Of a stretch of 37,151 nucleotides of DNA, positions 1 through 7,679 are shown piece by piece; position 1 is the first letter of the stretch, and each line of letters opens with the position of its first letter. The position numbers and the translations under genes were made by a program. The notes beneath the pieces were generated by a model. That model ran no database searches. It was not told where the DNA came from and saw only the letters and a list, made by a program, of their open reading frames with translations. The DNA is taken from the NCBI GenBank assembly GCA_039679375.1, contig JBDKVA010000136.1, positions 1 to 37,151 of the forward strand, read 5' to 3'. This DNA is from JBDKVA01 sp039679375. Its GTDB lineage: Bacteria; Bacillota; Clostridia; Acetivibrionales; DTU013.

Positions 1-875
1 GATAATGCGACAATGATTGCGGCGCACGGCATTGCCAGATCCAGCACCACAATAGTCCTGACAAGCGGATCAACCAGGCCGCCAAGCAGCAGCATGACTG
101 CAAGCGCGATGAAAGGCGTCAGCAGCAGCTTAATGATAGATAACACCAGCGTTGCAGGCTTTTTGACGATATCAAGGAATCTCCATCCGGTATTCTCCGC
201 TGTTGACAGGCCGATAAACAGCATGACCAGCGGAAGCGTACAGCTTCCCAGGGGACTGAACGTGCTGTAAAAAACTTTGTATATAGCCGCCGACACAGTA
301 TTTCCGCTTATATACCGCTGAAGATTGGTAAGCGCAAAGATCAAACCGATGATGCATGCGATTGTGTTGGCATTAACCATTTTTTTCAATGTGCCGGTCA
401 AAGTCAGCTTGTAATGCCGGTTCAGCAAATAGACGCCCACGGTCCAGTTAAGAAGCTCAAATGAAAGCACGAAGAAGGCTGCCAGAACCACTGCCCTATC
501 TCCAAATACGGCTTTTATGAGCGGAAGAGCCATATAGCTCACATTTCCAAGCATGATATGATCCATGAAAACATTGGCGGTGGCGCCTTCCAACCTGAGA
601 AGTTTGCTGAACAGCTTACTTTCCAGTAATGAAAAGAGCATGAAGGCGATAGCAAAAAAGCTCACCCACAAGCCATCTGACAGAGTTTTTGAGTCAAAAT
701 TATATGAAGTCATTGTGGAAATGATCAAAGAAGGCGCAGTGATACGTATTATGACCTTTGATATGTAAGTGCCGATGTCCCTGGGCAGATAGCCCTTTTT
801 ACCCGCCAGATAACCTATGATGACCAGCAGCATCATTGCCGCCACCTGATTGATTATAATGTTGACCTGCTGCAT
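1..875 (-). CDS. AEC-family (auxin efflux carrier-like) transporter, 3' end cut by window edge
   Basis: Reading the minus strand from the ATG at 875 gives an uninterrupted, very hydrophobic protein beginning MQQVNIIINQVAAMMLLVII and running to the window edge, about 291 residues without its C-terminus. It has the spaced hydrophobic helices of the AEC/membrane transport family (PF03547), including a stretch like FSPLGSCTLPLVMLFIGLS, where this family usually has its pore-region helix. Members are about 300-310 residues, so only a short end is missing. They are thought to export or exchange small organic anions; the substrate here cannot be told. An AGGGA lies about 11 bases before the start. 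The gene follows the DUF368 gene on the same strand after an 81-bp gap without a clear terminator. Confidence 0.85.
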   Translation of the reverse strand, partial: MQQVNIIINQVAAMMLLVIIGYLAGKKGYLPRDIGTYISKVIIRITAPSLIISTMTSYNFDSKTLSDGLWVSFFAIAFMLFSLLESKLFSKLLRLEGATANVFMDHIMLGNVSYMALPLIKAVFGDRAVVLAAFFVLSFELLNWTVGVYLLNRHYKLTLTGTLKKMVNANTIACIIGLIFALTNLQRYISGNTVSAAIYKVFYSTFSPLGSCTLPLVMLFIGLSTAENTGWRFLDIVKKPATLVLSIIKLLLTPFIALAVMLLLGGLVDPLVRTIVVLDLAMPCAAIIVAL

Positions 876-956
876 TTTAACACATTCCCTTTAATAAATT
901 GTTATTTTGTATGGCCGTTCGCCTGCCGCTAAATCAAGTCAGGCCTACCCTACAGG

Positions 957-1769
957 CTATTCCGTCAAACCTTTCCTGCCCATCCAGAATATCACTGCAA
1001 AGCCAATGATAAATGAAACAATGGAAGCAACGATCTGGGAACTCACAGGCATGCCCGGAAACACCTGCACAAGCGAACCCACAACAAATCCCAGGATCAT
1101 CTTGTAACTTTTGCCCGGGTATTTTTGCAGCAATTTCTCAATAACCTTGGCAGAGCCAAAAGTACCTGCAACTACACCAAGCCCTAACGGGATCAGGAAG
1201 GGAATGTTCAATGTATTGACCGCATTGAGGAAAGTCGGGTACAGGCCTAAAACCAGCAGCATGAAGGAACCGCTTATGCCCGGCAATACCAGGGCTATTG
1301 CAAATATGATCCCTGCAATGAAAAGAAGCACCATGCTTAAAAACCCGCGGTTGGTAGCCATATCGTTCATTTCCGACGGTTCGGCCGACAGGAGCAAAAC
1401 AATTACAAAGCCAAGCAGCACGAATATGTAATCTTTCAAGCTACCCTTGCCGGAAGCCTCGGACTTGCGATACAGTACCGGCAGGCCGCCTATGATGACC
1501 CCCATGAACAGGAACTGCATAACATACGTATAATTCTTTATTGCGTTTTCAAGCAACCTGCTGAAGAGCAAAAAACCAAGTGCCCCGCCAAGTCCGACCA
1601 CCATCAGATAAATTAGATTTTTTTTCCAATTCTCAAAAAATGTACTTACGGCATGAATCAGATTATCATAAATGCCCAGTATGATCGCCATGGTTCCGCC
1701 GCTTACTCCAGGAACGAGCGTAGCGACGCCTGTTGCTACGCCCTTAATGAAATTCTTCAGATAATTCAC
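957..1769 (-). CDS. DUF368 membrane protein (PopT-type undecaprenyl phosphate translocase)
   Basis: This 270-residue polytopic membrane protein has the two hallmark inverted-repeat motifs of DUF368 (PF04018): VPGVSGGTMAIILGIY near residue 20 and LPGISGSFMLLVLGLY near residue 160. DUF368 proteins (PopT) have been reported to flip undecaprenyl phosphate back across the membrane, recycling the lipid carrier for wall polymers; that role is family knowledge and has not been shown for this protein. The start is GTG at 1769-1767, supported by AGGAG eight bases upstream; no nearby ATG has a comparable site. It begins 12 bp after the guaA stop, so it is probably co-transcribed with guaA from the promoter near 3365. 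Confidence 0.9.
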   Translation of the reverse strand: MNYLKNFIKGVATGVATLVPGVSGGTMAIILGIYDNLIHAVSTFFENWKKNLIYLMVVGLGGALGFLLFSRLLENAIKNYTYVMQFLFMGVIIGGLPVLYRKSEASGKGSLKDYIFVLLGFVIVLLLSAEPSEMNDMATNRGFLSMVLLFIAGIIFAIALVLPGISGSFMLLVLGLYPTFLNAVNTLNIPFLIPLGLGVVAGTFGSAKVIEKLLQKYPGKSYKMILGFVVGSLVQVFPGMPVSSQIVASIVSFIIGFAVIFWMGRKGLTE

Positions 1770-1781
1770 TTTTGTACTCCT

Positions 1782-3317
1782 TTACTCCCACTCGATCGTT
1801 GCAGGTGGCTTGCTCGTGATATCGTAAACGATCCTGTTGATATGTTTTACTTCATTCACAATCCGGTTGGATGCTTTTTCCAGCACATCATACGGTATCC
1901 TCGCCCAGTCCGCCGTCATGAAGTCGGTCGTGGTCACAGCCCTGAGGGCCAGAGTATAATCATATGTGCGCTCGTCGCCCATGACGCCGACACTCCTCAT
2001 GTCCGTAAGCACGGTAAAATATTGGTTTATTTCCTTGTCGAGTCCCGCACTGGCAATCTCGTTCCGGAATATATAATCACTGTCTCTCAGAATATCCAGC
2101 TTTTCCTTTGTGATATCACCGATAATCCTTATTCCAAGGCCCGGTCCCGGGAATGGCTGGCGCCATACGATTTCCGCAGGGATATCAAGTTCTTCCCCCG
2201 CCTTCCTGACCTCATCCTTGAAAAGGTTCCTGAGAGGCTCGATAATTTCCTTGAAATCCACATAATCCGGCAAACCGCCGACATTGTGATGGCTCTTGAT
2301 CACAGCGGCGTCTCCCGCTCCGCTTTCGATCACATCGGGATAAATCGTCCCCTGAACAAGGAAGTCAACCTTCCCGATTTTTTTGGCTTCTTCCTCAAAA
2401 ACCCGGATGAATTCTTCCCCGATGATTTTTCTCTTTCTTTCCGGGTCTGTTACTCCGGCAAGCTTTGCAAGGAACCTGGCCTCCGCATCCACCCTGATCA
2501 GATTGATACTGAACTTTTCCCTGAAGGTTTTTTGCACTTGCTCCGCTTCGTATTTTCTTAAAAGGCCATGGTCTACAAAAATACAGGTGAGCTGTTTGCC
2601 GACCGCCTTGTGCATCATGACCGCAGCAACAGATGAATCGACGCCTCCGGAAAGAGCGCAGAGCACTTTACCGCCCCCTACCTTTTCCCTGATCGCCAGG
2701 ATGGACTTCTCAACAAAATCTGTCATGTTCCATGTGCCATGACAGCCGCAAATTTGATAAAGGAAGTTGTTCAATATTTCCCGGCCTCTGGGTGTATGCA
2801 ATACTTCCGGATGGAACTGGACTCCATAGAAATTCCTGCCGCAGTCCTCCATCGCCGCTGTAGGGCAGCTTGGCGAACAAGCGGTTTTGCGGAAGCCTTC
2901 CGGCATATTCGTGACATAGTATGTATGGCTCATCCAGCTGGTCGTTTTCCCGTCAATTCCCTTAAACAGCCTGCTCCCTGGCTGTATTTCGATTTCTGTT
3001 TTGCCATATTCGCGCCGTACCGCCCCTTCAACACTGCCTCCAAGCATAACGCCCATCAACTGCATGCCGTAGCAGATCCCAAGCACCGGTATGCCAAGCC
3101 TGAAAATTTCGCTGTCACAGAAAGGGGCTCCATGGTCCAGGACAGATGCCGGCCCGCCTGTAAAAATGATGCCCTTTGGGTTTAATGCCTTTATCTTTTC
3201 GGTTTCTGTATTATATGGCAGTACCTCGCAGTATACATTCGCTTCCCTTACCCGCCTTGCTATCAGCTGGTTGTATTGTCCTCCGAAGTCCAGCACGAGA
3301 ACCAGTTCATTATCCAT
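1782..3317 (-). CDS. guaA: GMP synthase (glutamine-hydrolysing)
   Basis: This 511-residue protein converts XMP to GMP using glutamine and ATP, the last step of de novo guanine nucleotide synthesis in the cytoplasm. The N-terminal class I glutamine amidotransferase domain shows the nucleophile Cys82 in GICYGMQL and the His169/Glu171 pair in FHPEV. The ATP-pyrophosphatase domain begins with the P-loop SGGVDSS at about 223. The C-terminal dimerisation domain ends with the usual PPATIEWE. Length and domain order are normal. The ATG has GGAG eight to nine bases upstream. A near-consensus promoter lies 34-62 bp upstream. I saw no purine riboswitch in the short leader. Confidence 0.98.
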   Translation of the reverse strand: MDNELVLVLDFGGQYNQLIARRVREANVYCEVLPYNTETEKIKALNPKGIIFTGGPASVLDHGAPFCDSEIFRLGIPVLGICYGMQLMGVMLGGSVEGAVRREYGKTEIEIQPGSRLFKGIDGKTTSWMSHTYYVTNMPEGFRKTACSPSCPTAAMEDCGRNFYGVQFHPEVLHTPRGREILNNFLYQICGCHGTWNMTDFVEKSILAIREKVGGGKVLCALSGGVDSSVAAVMMHKAVGKQLTCIFVDHGLLRKYEAEQVQKTFREKFSINLIRVDAEARFLAKLAGVTDPERKRKIIGEEFIRVFEEEAKKIGKVDFLVQGTIYPDVIESGAGDAAVIKSHHNVGGLPDYVDFKEIIEPLRNLFKDEVRKAGEELDIPAEIVWRQPFPGPGLGIRIIGDITKEKLDILRDSDYIFRNEIASAGLDKEINQYFTVLTDMRSVGVMGDERTYDYTLALRAVTTTDFMTADWARIPYDVLEKASNRIVNEVKHINRIVYDITSKPPATIEWE

Positions 3318-3350
3318 GGTACTTATCTCCTGTTCGTAACATTATGAATT

Positions 3351-3379
3351 ATTATATCCGAGTGATATGGCATTGTAAA
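3351..3379 (-). promoter_or_regulatory. Sigma-A type promoter for guaA
   Basis: On the minus strand, -35 TTTACA (3379-3374) and -10 TATAAT (3356-3351) are separated by exactly 17 bp. Transcription would start near 3344, leaving a leader of about 27 nt with the GGAG site, too short for an aptamer. Confidence 0.8.
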
Positions 3380-3423
3380 TAAATATACTATATTAATTGA
3401 ATGAAATTTTCTAAATAAAATAG

Positions 3424-4368
3424 TCACCCGAATTTCCTTCTTAATGCCGCACCGTTCAGGTAATCAAAGCTTCGTCCCTGGTATCTGGACTCCTGCTGCA
3501 TTTTCTGCTCGATTGCCGCCTGCACCTTCCACCAGCTTGTATCCCAGCTGCAAAACAGCGTCCTGTCGGCAGGGGCGCGTCCAATAAGCCTTTGCACAAC
3601 AATATGCGGATCAAGGTACTCCAGGAATAAAACCGTCCGCTCAATGAATTCATCCATCCCAAGAGGCTGGAATTCACCCTTCTTATATCTTTCTCCGAGC
3701 ACCGTATTTTCCAGAATGTATAGTGAATGGCATTTGACCTGATCCATGCCGAGCGCGGAAAGTACCTTTGCGTTATCAATGACATCCCCTTCATTATCCA
3801 CAGGCAGGTCGTTTATCATATGTGCGCAGACTTCCAGATCCATTTCTTTTATGCTGCGAACAGCATCAATGAACTCTGCGAGACCATGTCCCCTGTTGAG
3901 CCATTTCAATGTACGGCTGTTTGCGGATTGAAGGCCGAGCTCCAGCACAATATCGACGCAGTGTTTCTCCTTAAGCTGCCGGAGAAAATCCAGCCGCTGA
4001 CTGTCAATACAGTCCGGCCTGGTTGAAATGTACAGTGCAACAACACTCTCCACGCATGCCTCCTGCATATACCCGGCAAAGGATTCCATCGGGAGATAAG
4101 TGTTGGAATAGTTCTGAAAATATGCTATGAATTTATCCGCCTTGTAATTCTTACCTATATAATTAGCATTGCCTTCCAGCTGGCTTTTGACACTCATTCC
4201 GGACGAAAGGTTCTCAAAACCGGCTCCCTCTTCACCACAGAAGCAGCAGCCGCCATAATCGATGCATCCGTCCCTGTTGGGGCAGCTCACCGGCAGATTG
4301 ACCGGCAGTTTATAAACCTTCGAGCCATACTTATTTTTCAGGTATTGCGAAAACTTATTATAAATCAT
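3424..4368 (-). CDS. TIGR01212-family radical SAM protein (YhcC-like)
   Basis: This 314-residue protein has the atypical radical SAM cysteine arrangement of the TIGR01212/YhcC family: Cys29 in SCPNRDG, then Cys41 and Cys44 in GGCCFC. Extra cysteines at 35 and 42 are visible. The middle holds typical radical SAM barrel text such as YISTRPDCID and LELGLQSAN. The reaction catalysed by this family is unknown to me. Its ATG lies inside the end of larC (11-base overlap, ATG within TATGATTTATAA), and it has no strong ribosome site of its own, so translation is probably coupled to larC. That link to a nickel-cofactor operon may be functional or accidental. Confidence 0.88.
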   Translation of the reverse strand: MIYNKFSQYLKNKYGSKVYKLPVNLPVSCPNRDGCIDYGGCCFCGEEGAGFENLSSGMSVKSQLEGNANYIGKNYKADKFIAYFQNYSNTYLPMESFAGYMQEACVESVVALYISTRPDCIDSQRLDFLRQLKEKHCVDIVLELGLQSANSRTLKWLNRGHGLAEFIDAVRSIKEMDLEVCAHMINDLPVDNEGDVIDNAKVLSALGMDQVKCHSLYILENTVLGERYKKGEFQPLGMDEFIERTVLFLEYLDPHIVVQRLIGRAPADRTLFCSWDTSWWKVQAAIEQKMQQESRYQGRSFDYLNGAALRRKFG

Positions 4369-5800
4369 ATTGCTTCGCTGCTTCAGCTACAACCAGCGAA
4401 TATGCTTTTGCCAGCGGCATGCCTGCGCTTTCTGCGATTTTCCTGCAATCTTCATATTCCGGGGAAGCTTTTTGAATACCTCCCAGCGATGCGACCTTTA
4501 TTCTGGCGTCACCGAAGGGAGTGCCTACTGTAAGAGTCTTGCGCTCCATGCAGTAACGCTTCACAGACCTGGTACGTATGCCCAGTGTGGAAGTCTCACT
4601 TAAAATGATCTCCGCAAGGGAGTCTTCTGCGCCTGACGATGCCAATACGGTCAGCATGTATGCCGGCCGGCTCTTTTTCATATAAACAGGCGTGTAAAAA
4701 GCATCCAGGGCTCCGGCCTCAAGCAGCTTTACCAACGTATAGCCGAGAATTTCCGCGGTGGTGTCGTCAATATTGGTCTCAAGCACGATCACCTCATCTC
4801 CGTGCCGATCGCTGCCGCTTCCGGTAATGGCAGCACTGGTGCTGTTTTGTTCCTTTTGATACGTTTTTTCGTCATATGATTCGCCGAGGATCACCCGCAG
4901 TGCATTGAGCCTTCCTATATCTCTCTTTCCATGTCCGTAGCCTGTTTTCTCAACCAGCATGGGAGGCCTGTTTCCAAAACCCGATGCAAGGCATTTAATT
5001 AACCCCATCCCTGTCGGAGTCACCAGCTCTGTTCCCACATCCTCAGAAATCAGCGGTATGCCGCTTCCCTTTAGCATTTCAAGGACAGCGGGCACCGGAA
5101 CAGGAATCATTCCATGCCTGCACTCGATAAATCCGCTGCCGTCATGAAGGGCGGAGCTGTAAATCCGGTCAACCCCAAGCAGCTCGAGGCATATGGCCGT
5201 GCCGGCTATATCGACAATAGAGTCTACCGCGCCAACCTCATGAAAATGTACTTCATTAATAGGCTTGCCATGCACTTTTGCCTCTGCCGCTGCGATTTCC
5301 CCGAATACTTTTTTACTGAAGGCTTTTATATTTTCACTCAGGCTGCTGCGGTCAATTATCTGCTCAATCTCGGCCAGCCCTCGTTCACCGTGGGTGTGCG
5401 TATGATCGTGCCCGCCGTGATTGTGGCCGTGCCCATCGTGAGCATGGCCGTGCTCGTGGTCATGGTCGTGTTCTGAACTGTGTCCATGGTCCGGACTGCA
5501 TTCGTAAGCATGCCGGCCTTCATGCCCATGCCCATGTCCCCCCTCCGAACCATGCCTATGCCCGCAGTCATCTTCATGTTCATGCACGGACTCCTGCCCG
5601 GATTCCGTCAATATCACGTTTACATCGGTGCCCCGGATTCCGTTCACTGTTTTTGTACCAATTTCTATCTTATATCCGTCAAGGCCAAGCCCGGATAATT
5701 CTTTCAGAAAAACCTCCCGCTCGATCCCCAGATCGAGAAGCGCTCCGATTGCCATATCTCCGCTGATGCCCGAAAAACAGTCAAAATAAAGTATTTTCAA
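4358..5800 (-). CDS. larC: Nickel insertion protein LarC (pyridinium-3,5-bisthiocarboxylic acid mononucleotide nickel chelatase)
   Basis: LarC performs the CTP-dependent insertion of nickel that completes the nickel-pincer nucleotide cofactor. The 480-residue protein starts with the canonical MKILYFDCFSGISGDM and contains FHEVGAVDSIVDI, PVPVPA and TPTGMGL motifs of the N-terminal part, followed by the C-terminal CTP-binding part (VLETNIDDTTAEILGY, residues about 340-355). Both parts are in one frame here, unlike Lactiplantibacillus plantarum, where a frameshift joins them. Residues 73-137 form a histidine-rich loop with 23 His, plausibly a nickel store. The start is TTG (5800-5798), preceded by a weak GGGATG; an in-frame stop upstream excludes longer versions. 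A 98-bp gap separates it from larB. Confidence 0.95.
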   Translation of the reverse strand: MKILYFDCFSGISGDMAIGALLDLGIEREVFLKELSGLGLDGYKIEIGTKTVNGIRGTDVNVILTESGQESVHEHEDDCGHRHGSEGGHGHGHEGRHAYECSPDHGHSSEHDHDHEHGHAHDGHGHNHGGHDHTHTHGERGLAEIEQIIDRSSLSENIKAFSKKVFGEIAAAEAKVHGKPINEVHFHEVGAVDSIVDIAGTAICLELLGVDRIYSSALHDGSGFIECRHGMIPVPVPAVLEMLKGSGIPLISEDVGTELVTPTGMGLIKCLASGFGNRPPMLVEKTGYGHGKRDIGRLNALRVILGESYDEKTYQKEQNSTSAAITGSGSDRHGDEVIVLETNIDDTTAEILGYTLVKLLEAGALDAFYTPVYMKKSRPAYMLTVLASSGAEDSLAEIILSETSTLGIRTRSVKRYCMERKTLTVGTPFGDARIKVASLGGIQKASPEYEDCRKIAESAGMPLAKAYSLVVAEAAKQYDL

Positions 5801-5898
5801 ATCAACATCCCATCTTTCGCACTATTGTACTATTGTACTTTCATTCCATTGTATTTCCGTTTCCGTATTATTGCATTCACTGTTGTGCGGCTGCATTC

Positions 5899-6645
5899 TC
5901 AAAGCTTGTTGATCATTCCGGCAAGGTATCCCGCTCCAAAGCCATTGTCAATATTCACCACGCCAATACCGCTTGCACAGCTATTCAGCATGGTCAGCAA
6001 GGCGGACAGACCTCCGAAATTGGCGCCGTAGCCCACACTGGTCGGCACGGCTATCACAGGCTTGTCCACAAGTCCGCCAACCACGCTCGCAAGTGCGCCT
6101 TCCATGCCTGCCACCACTACCAGCACATTGGCCTTCATCAACGCGTCGGTTTGCGCCAGAAGCCGATGGATGCCCGCAACGCCTACGTCATATATTCTAT
6201 TTACCGTATTGCCCATAGTCTCTGCCGTTACAGCCGCTTCTTCCGCAACAGGTATGTCGGATGTGCCCGCAGTTACTACGGCGATGACCTTTTCGGAGGG
6301 CTTGAGTTCGCGCTTCTTCACAACGACGATCCTCGCCGATTCATAATAAGCCGCGTCGCCTGTCATTTCGCAAATTCCTTCATATACATCCCTGCCTGCT
6401 CTTGTCGCCATGATATTGTTATCCTTCTCCATCAGACGCTTGACAATGGCCTTGATCTGGCCAATCGTCTTGCCCTGGCAGTAGATCACCTCAGGGTAAC
6501 CGTTGCGCAGGTTGCGGTGATGATCCACCTTGGCAAATCCAAGATCCTCAAAAGGCAGGCATTTTAATTCGGAAAGTGCTGCATCCACACTGGTGCCGCC
6601 ATTTCTCACATCTTCCAGCAGTTTTCTTATAACCTCAGTATCCAT
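5899..6645 (-). CDS. larB: LarB, pyridinium-3,5-biscarboxylic acid mononucleotide synthase
   Basis: This 248-residue protein is related to PurE (NCAIR mutase). LarB carboxylates and hydrolyses nicotinic acid adenine dinucleotide to give the biscarboxylated mononucleotide, the first step of nickel-pincer cofactor synthesis. The C-terminal PurE-like domain is recognisable from TAGTSDIPVAEEAAVTAE (about 128-145), VVAGMEGALASVVGGL and VPTSVGYGANFGG. Length matches the family. Its ATG overlaps the end of larE by 11 bases (ATGGATACTGA), so the two are translationally coupled. Downstream is larC. Confidence 0.95.
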   Translation of the reverse strand: MDTEVIRKLLEDVRNGGTSVDAALSELKCLPFEDLGFAKVDHHRNLRNGYPEVIYCQGKTIGQIKAIVKRLMEKDNNIMATRAGRDVYEGICEMTGDAAYYESARIVVVKKRELKPSEKVIAVVTAGTSDIPVAEEAAVTAETMGNTVNRIYDVGVAGIHRLLAQTDALMKANVLVVVAGMEGALASVVGGLVDKPVIAVPTSVGYGANFGGLSALLTMLNSCASGIGVVNIDNGFGAGYLAGMINKL

Positions 6646-7486
6646 TTATTCCACCTGTTCTCTTCGCCTTTTTCTTTGTTTCCTCGCTTAGTCCTTCGTT
6701 CATGCTGCCTGTCCTGTATCCCTGCAAGTCTAGCGTCACATACCTGAAGCCAACTTCCTTAAGCTTTGCTTGAACCTTATCCAGCAAGTCTTCATCAAAA
6801 AACCTTTTCCGTTCATCACGGGCAACCTCTATTCTGGCTATCTCGCCATGATGCCTCACGCGCACCTGCCGAAAGCCCAGATCCAGCAGGTATTGCTCCG
6901 CCCTGTCGACCATCTCCAGCTTTTCGTGTGTAATTTCCTGTCCGTACGGGAATCTGGATGCAAGGCACGCAAAGGCTTGCTTGTTCCATGTCGGAAGCCC
7001 CATCTCCCTTGAATATCTCCTGATGTCCTCCTTGGTCAGTCCTGCCGTTCTGAGCGGGCTTGAAATGCCGAGTTCCTCGAGCGCCAGCATGCCTGGCCTG
7101 TAATCGCCCGTATCATCTACGTTTGATCCATCCACGACATACCCAATGCCATTCTGAAGCGCTATTTCCTTTACCTTGGAGAAAAGCTCCTTCTTGCAGA
7201 AATAGCACCTGTTCACCGGGTTATGTGAAAATCCTTCAATTTCAAGCTCATCCGATGTGATTACAATATGCTTTACACCGAGCTTTTTTATATAATCCGC
7301 CGCCTCTTTGAATTCCCTTTCCGGGTAAGTCGATGACCTTGCCGTTACAGCAATTACCCTGTCGCCCAATACATCCGCAGCGACCTTCAATAAAAAGGTG
7401 CTGTCAACTCCGCCTGAAAATGCAACAGCTACCTTGTCCATCTCTTTCAGCAAACTCTTCAACTTTTCCAGCTTCGTATCAGCCAT
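6635..7486 (-). CDS. larE: LarE, ATP-dependent sulfur transferase for the nickel-pincer cofactor
   Basis: LarE adenylates the LarB product and inserts sulfur to make the bisthiocarboxylic acid. The PP-loop ATP motif SGGVDS is at residues 24-29 of this version, and the family's active-site cysteine sits in FACLASRFPYG (Cys174). A CYFC pair (Cys94, Cys97) adds two more cysteines. Some LarE proteins sacrifice one Cys, while others hold an Fe-S cluster on three Cys; the three seen here could fit the second type, which is inference. I chose the ATG at 7486 because AAGGAG lies before it, although with a 12-base spacer. The ATG at 7507 would add seven residues but has no ribosome site. First gene of the lar operon. 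Confidence 0.93.
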   Translation of the reverse strand: MADTKLEKLKSLLKEMDKVAVAFSGGVDSTFLLKVAADVLGDRVIAVTARSSTYPEREFKEAADYIKKLGVKHIVITSDELEIEGFSHNPVNRCYFCKKELFSKVKEIALQNGIGYVVDGSNVDDTGDYRPGMLALEELGISSPLRTAGLTKEDIRRYSREMGLPTWNKQAFACLASRFPYGQEITHEKLEMVDRAEQYLLDLGFRQVRVRHHGEIARIEVARDERKRFFDEDLLDKVQAKLKEVGFRYVTLDLQGYRTGSMNEGLSEETKKKAKRTGGINGY

Positions 7487-7630
7487 CCGCTTACATTGCT
7501 CCTTCATTTTATAATATTAATTCTGCTGTCTGCAAAACTTGTCATATTTGTACTTCTACTAATTTATACAGTATATCTTACCACATTTTTTCCGATTTGT
7601 TTCACTTGTTTTACATCTGTATGACATTGG

Positions 7631-7659
7631 TTGTACTGTTTAGCAGTGTTTGCTATGAT
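7631..7659 (+). promoter_or_regulatory. Candidate sigma-A promoter for the 7680 gene
   Basis: TTGTAC (7631-7636) and TATGAT (7654-7659) are 17 bp apart. Transcription would begin near 7666, so the leader would be only about 14 nt and the AGAGG ribosome site would be nearly at the 5' end of the message. The spacing fits; the very short leader is unusual. Confidence 0.5.
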
Positions 7660-7679
7660 AAACAAGAGGTATTTACATA

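Noticed and set aside
5114..5698. Plus-strand and overlapping frames opposite the larC His-rich region (Met-rich or Val-rich text)
   Set aside because: They are by-products of the repeated His codons in larC, have no ribosome sites and resemble no protein.
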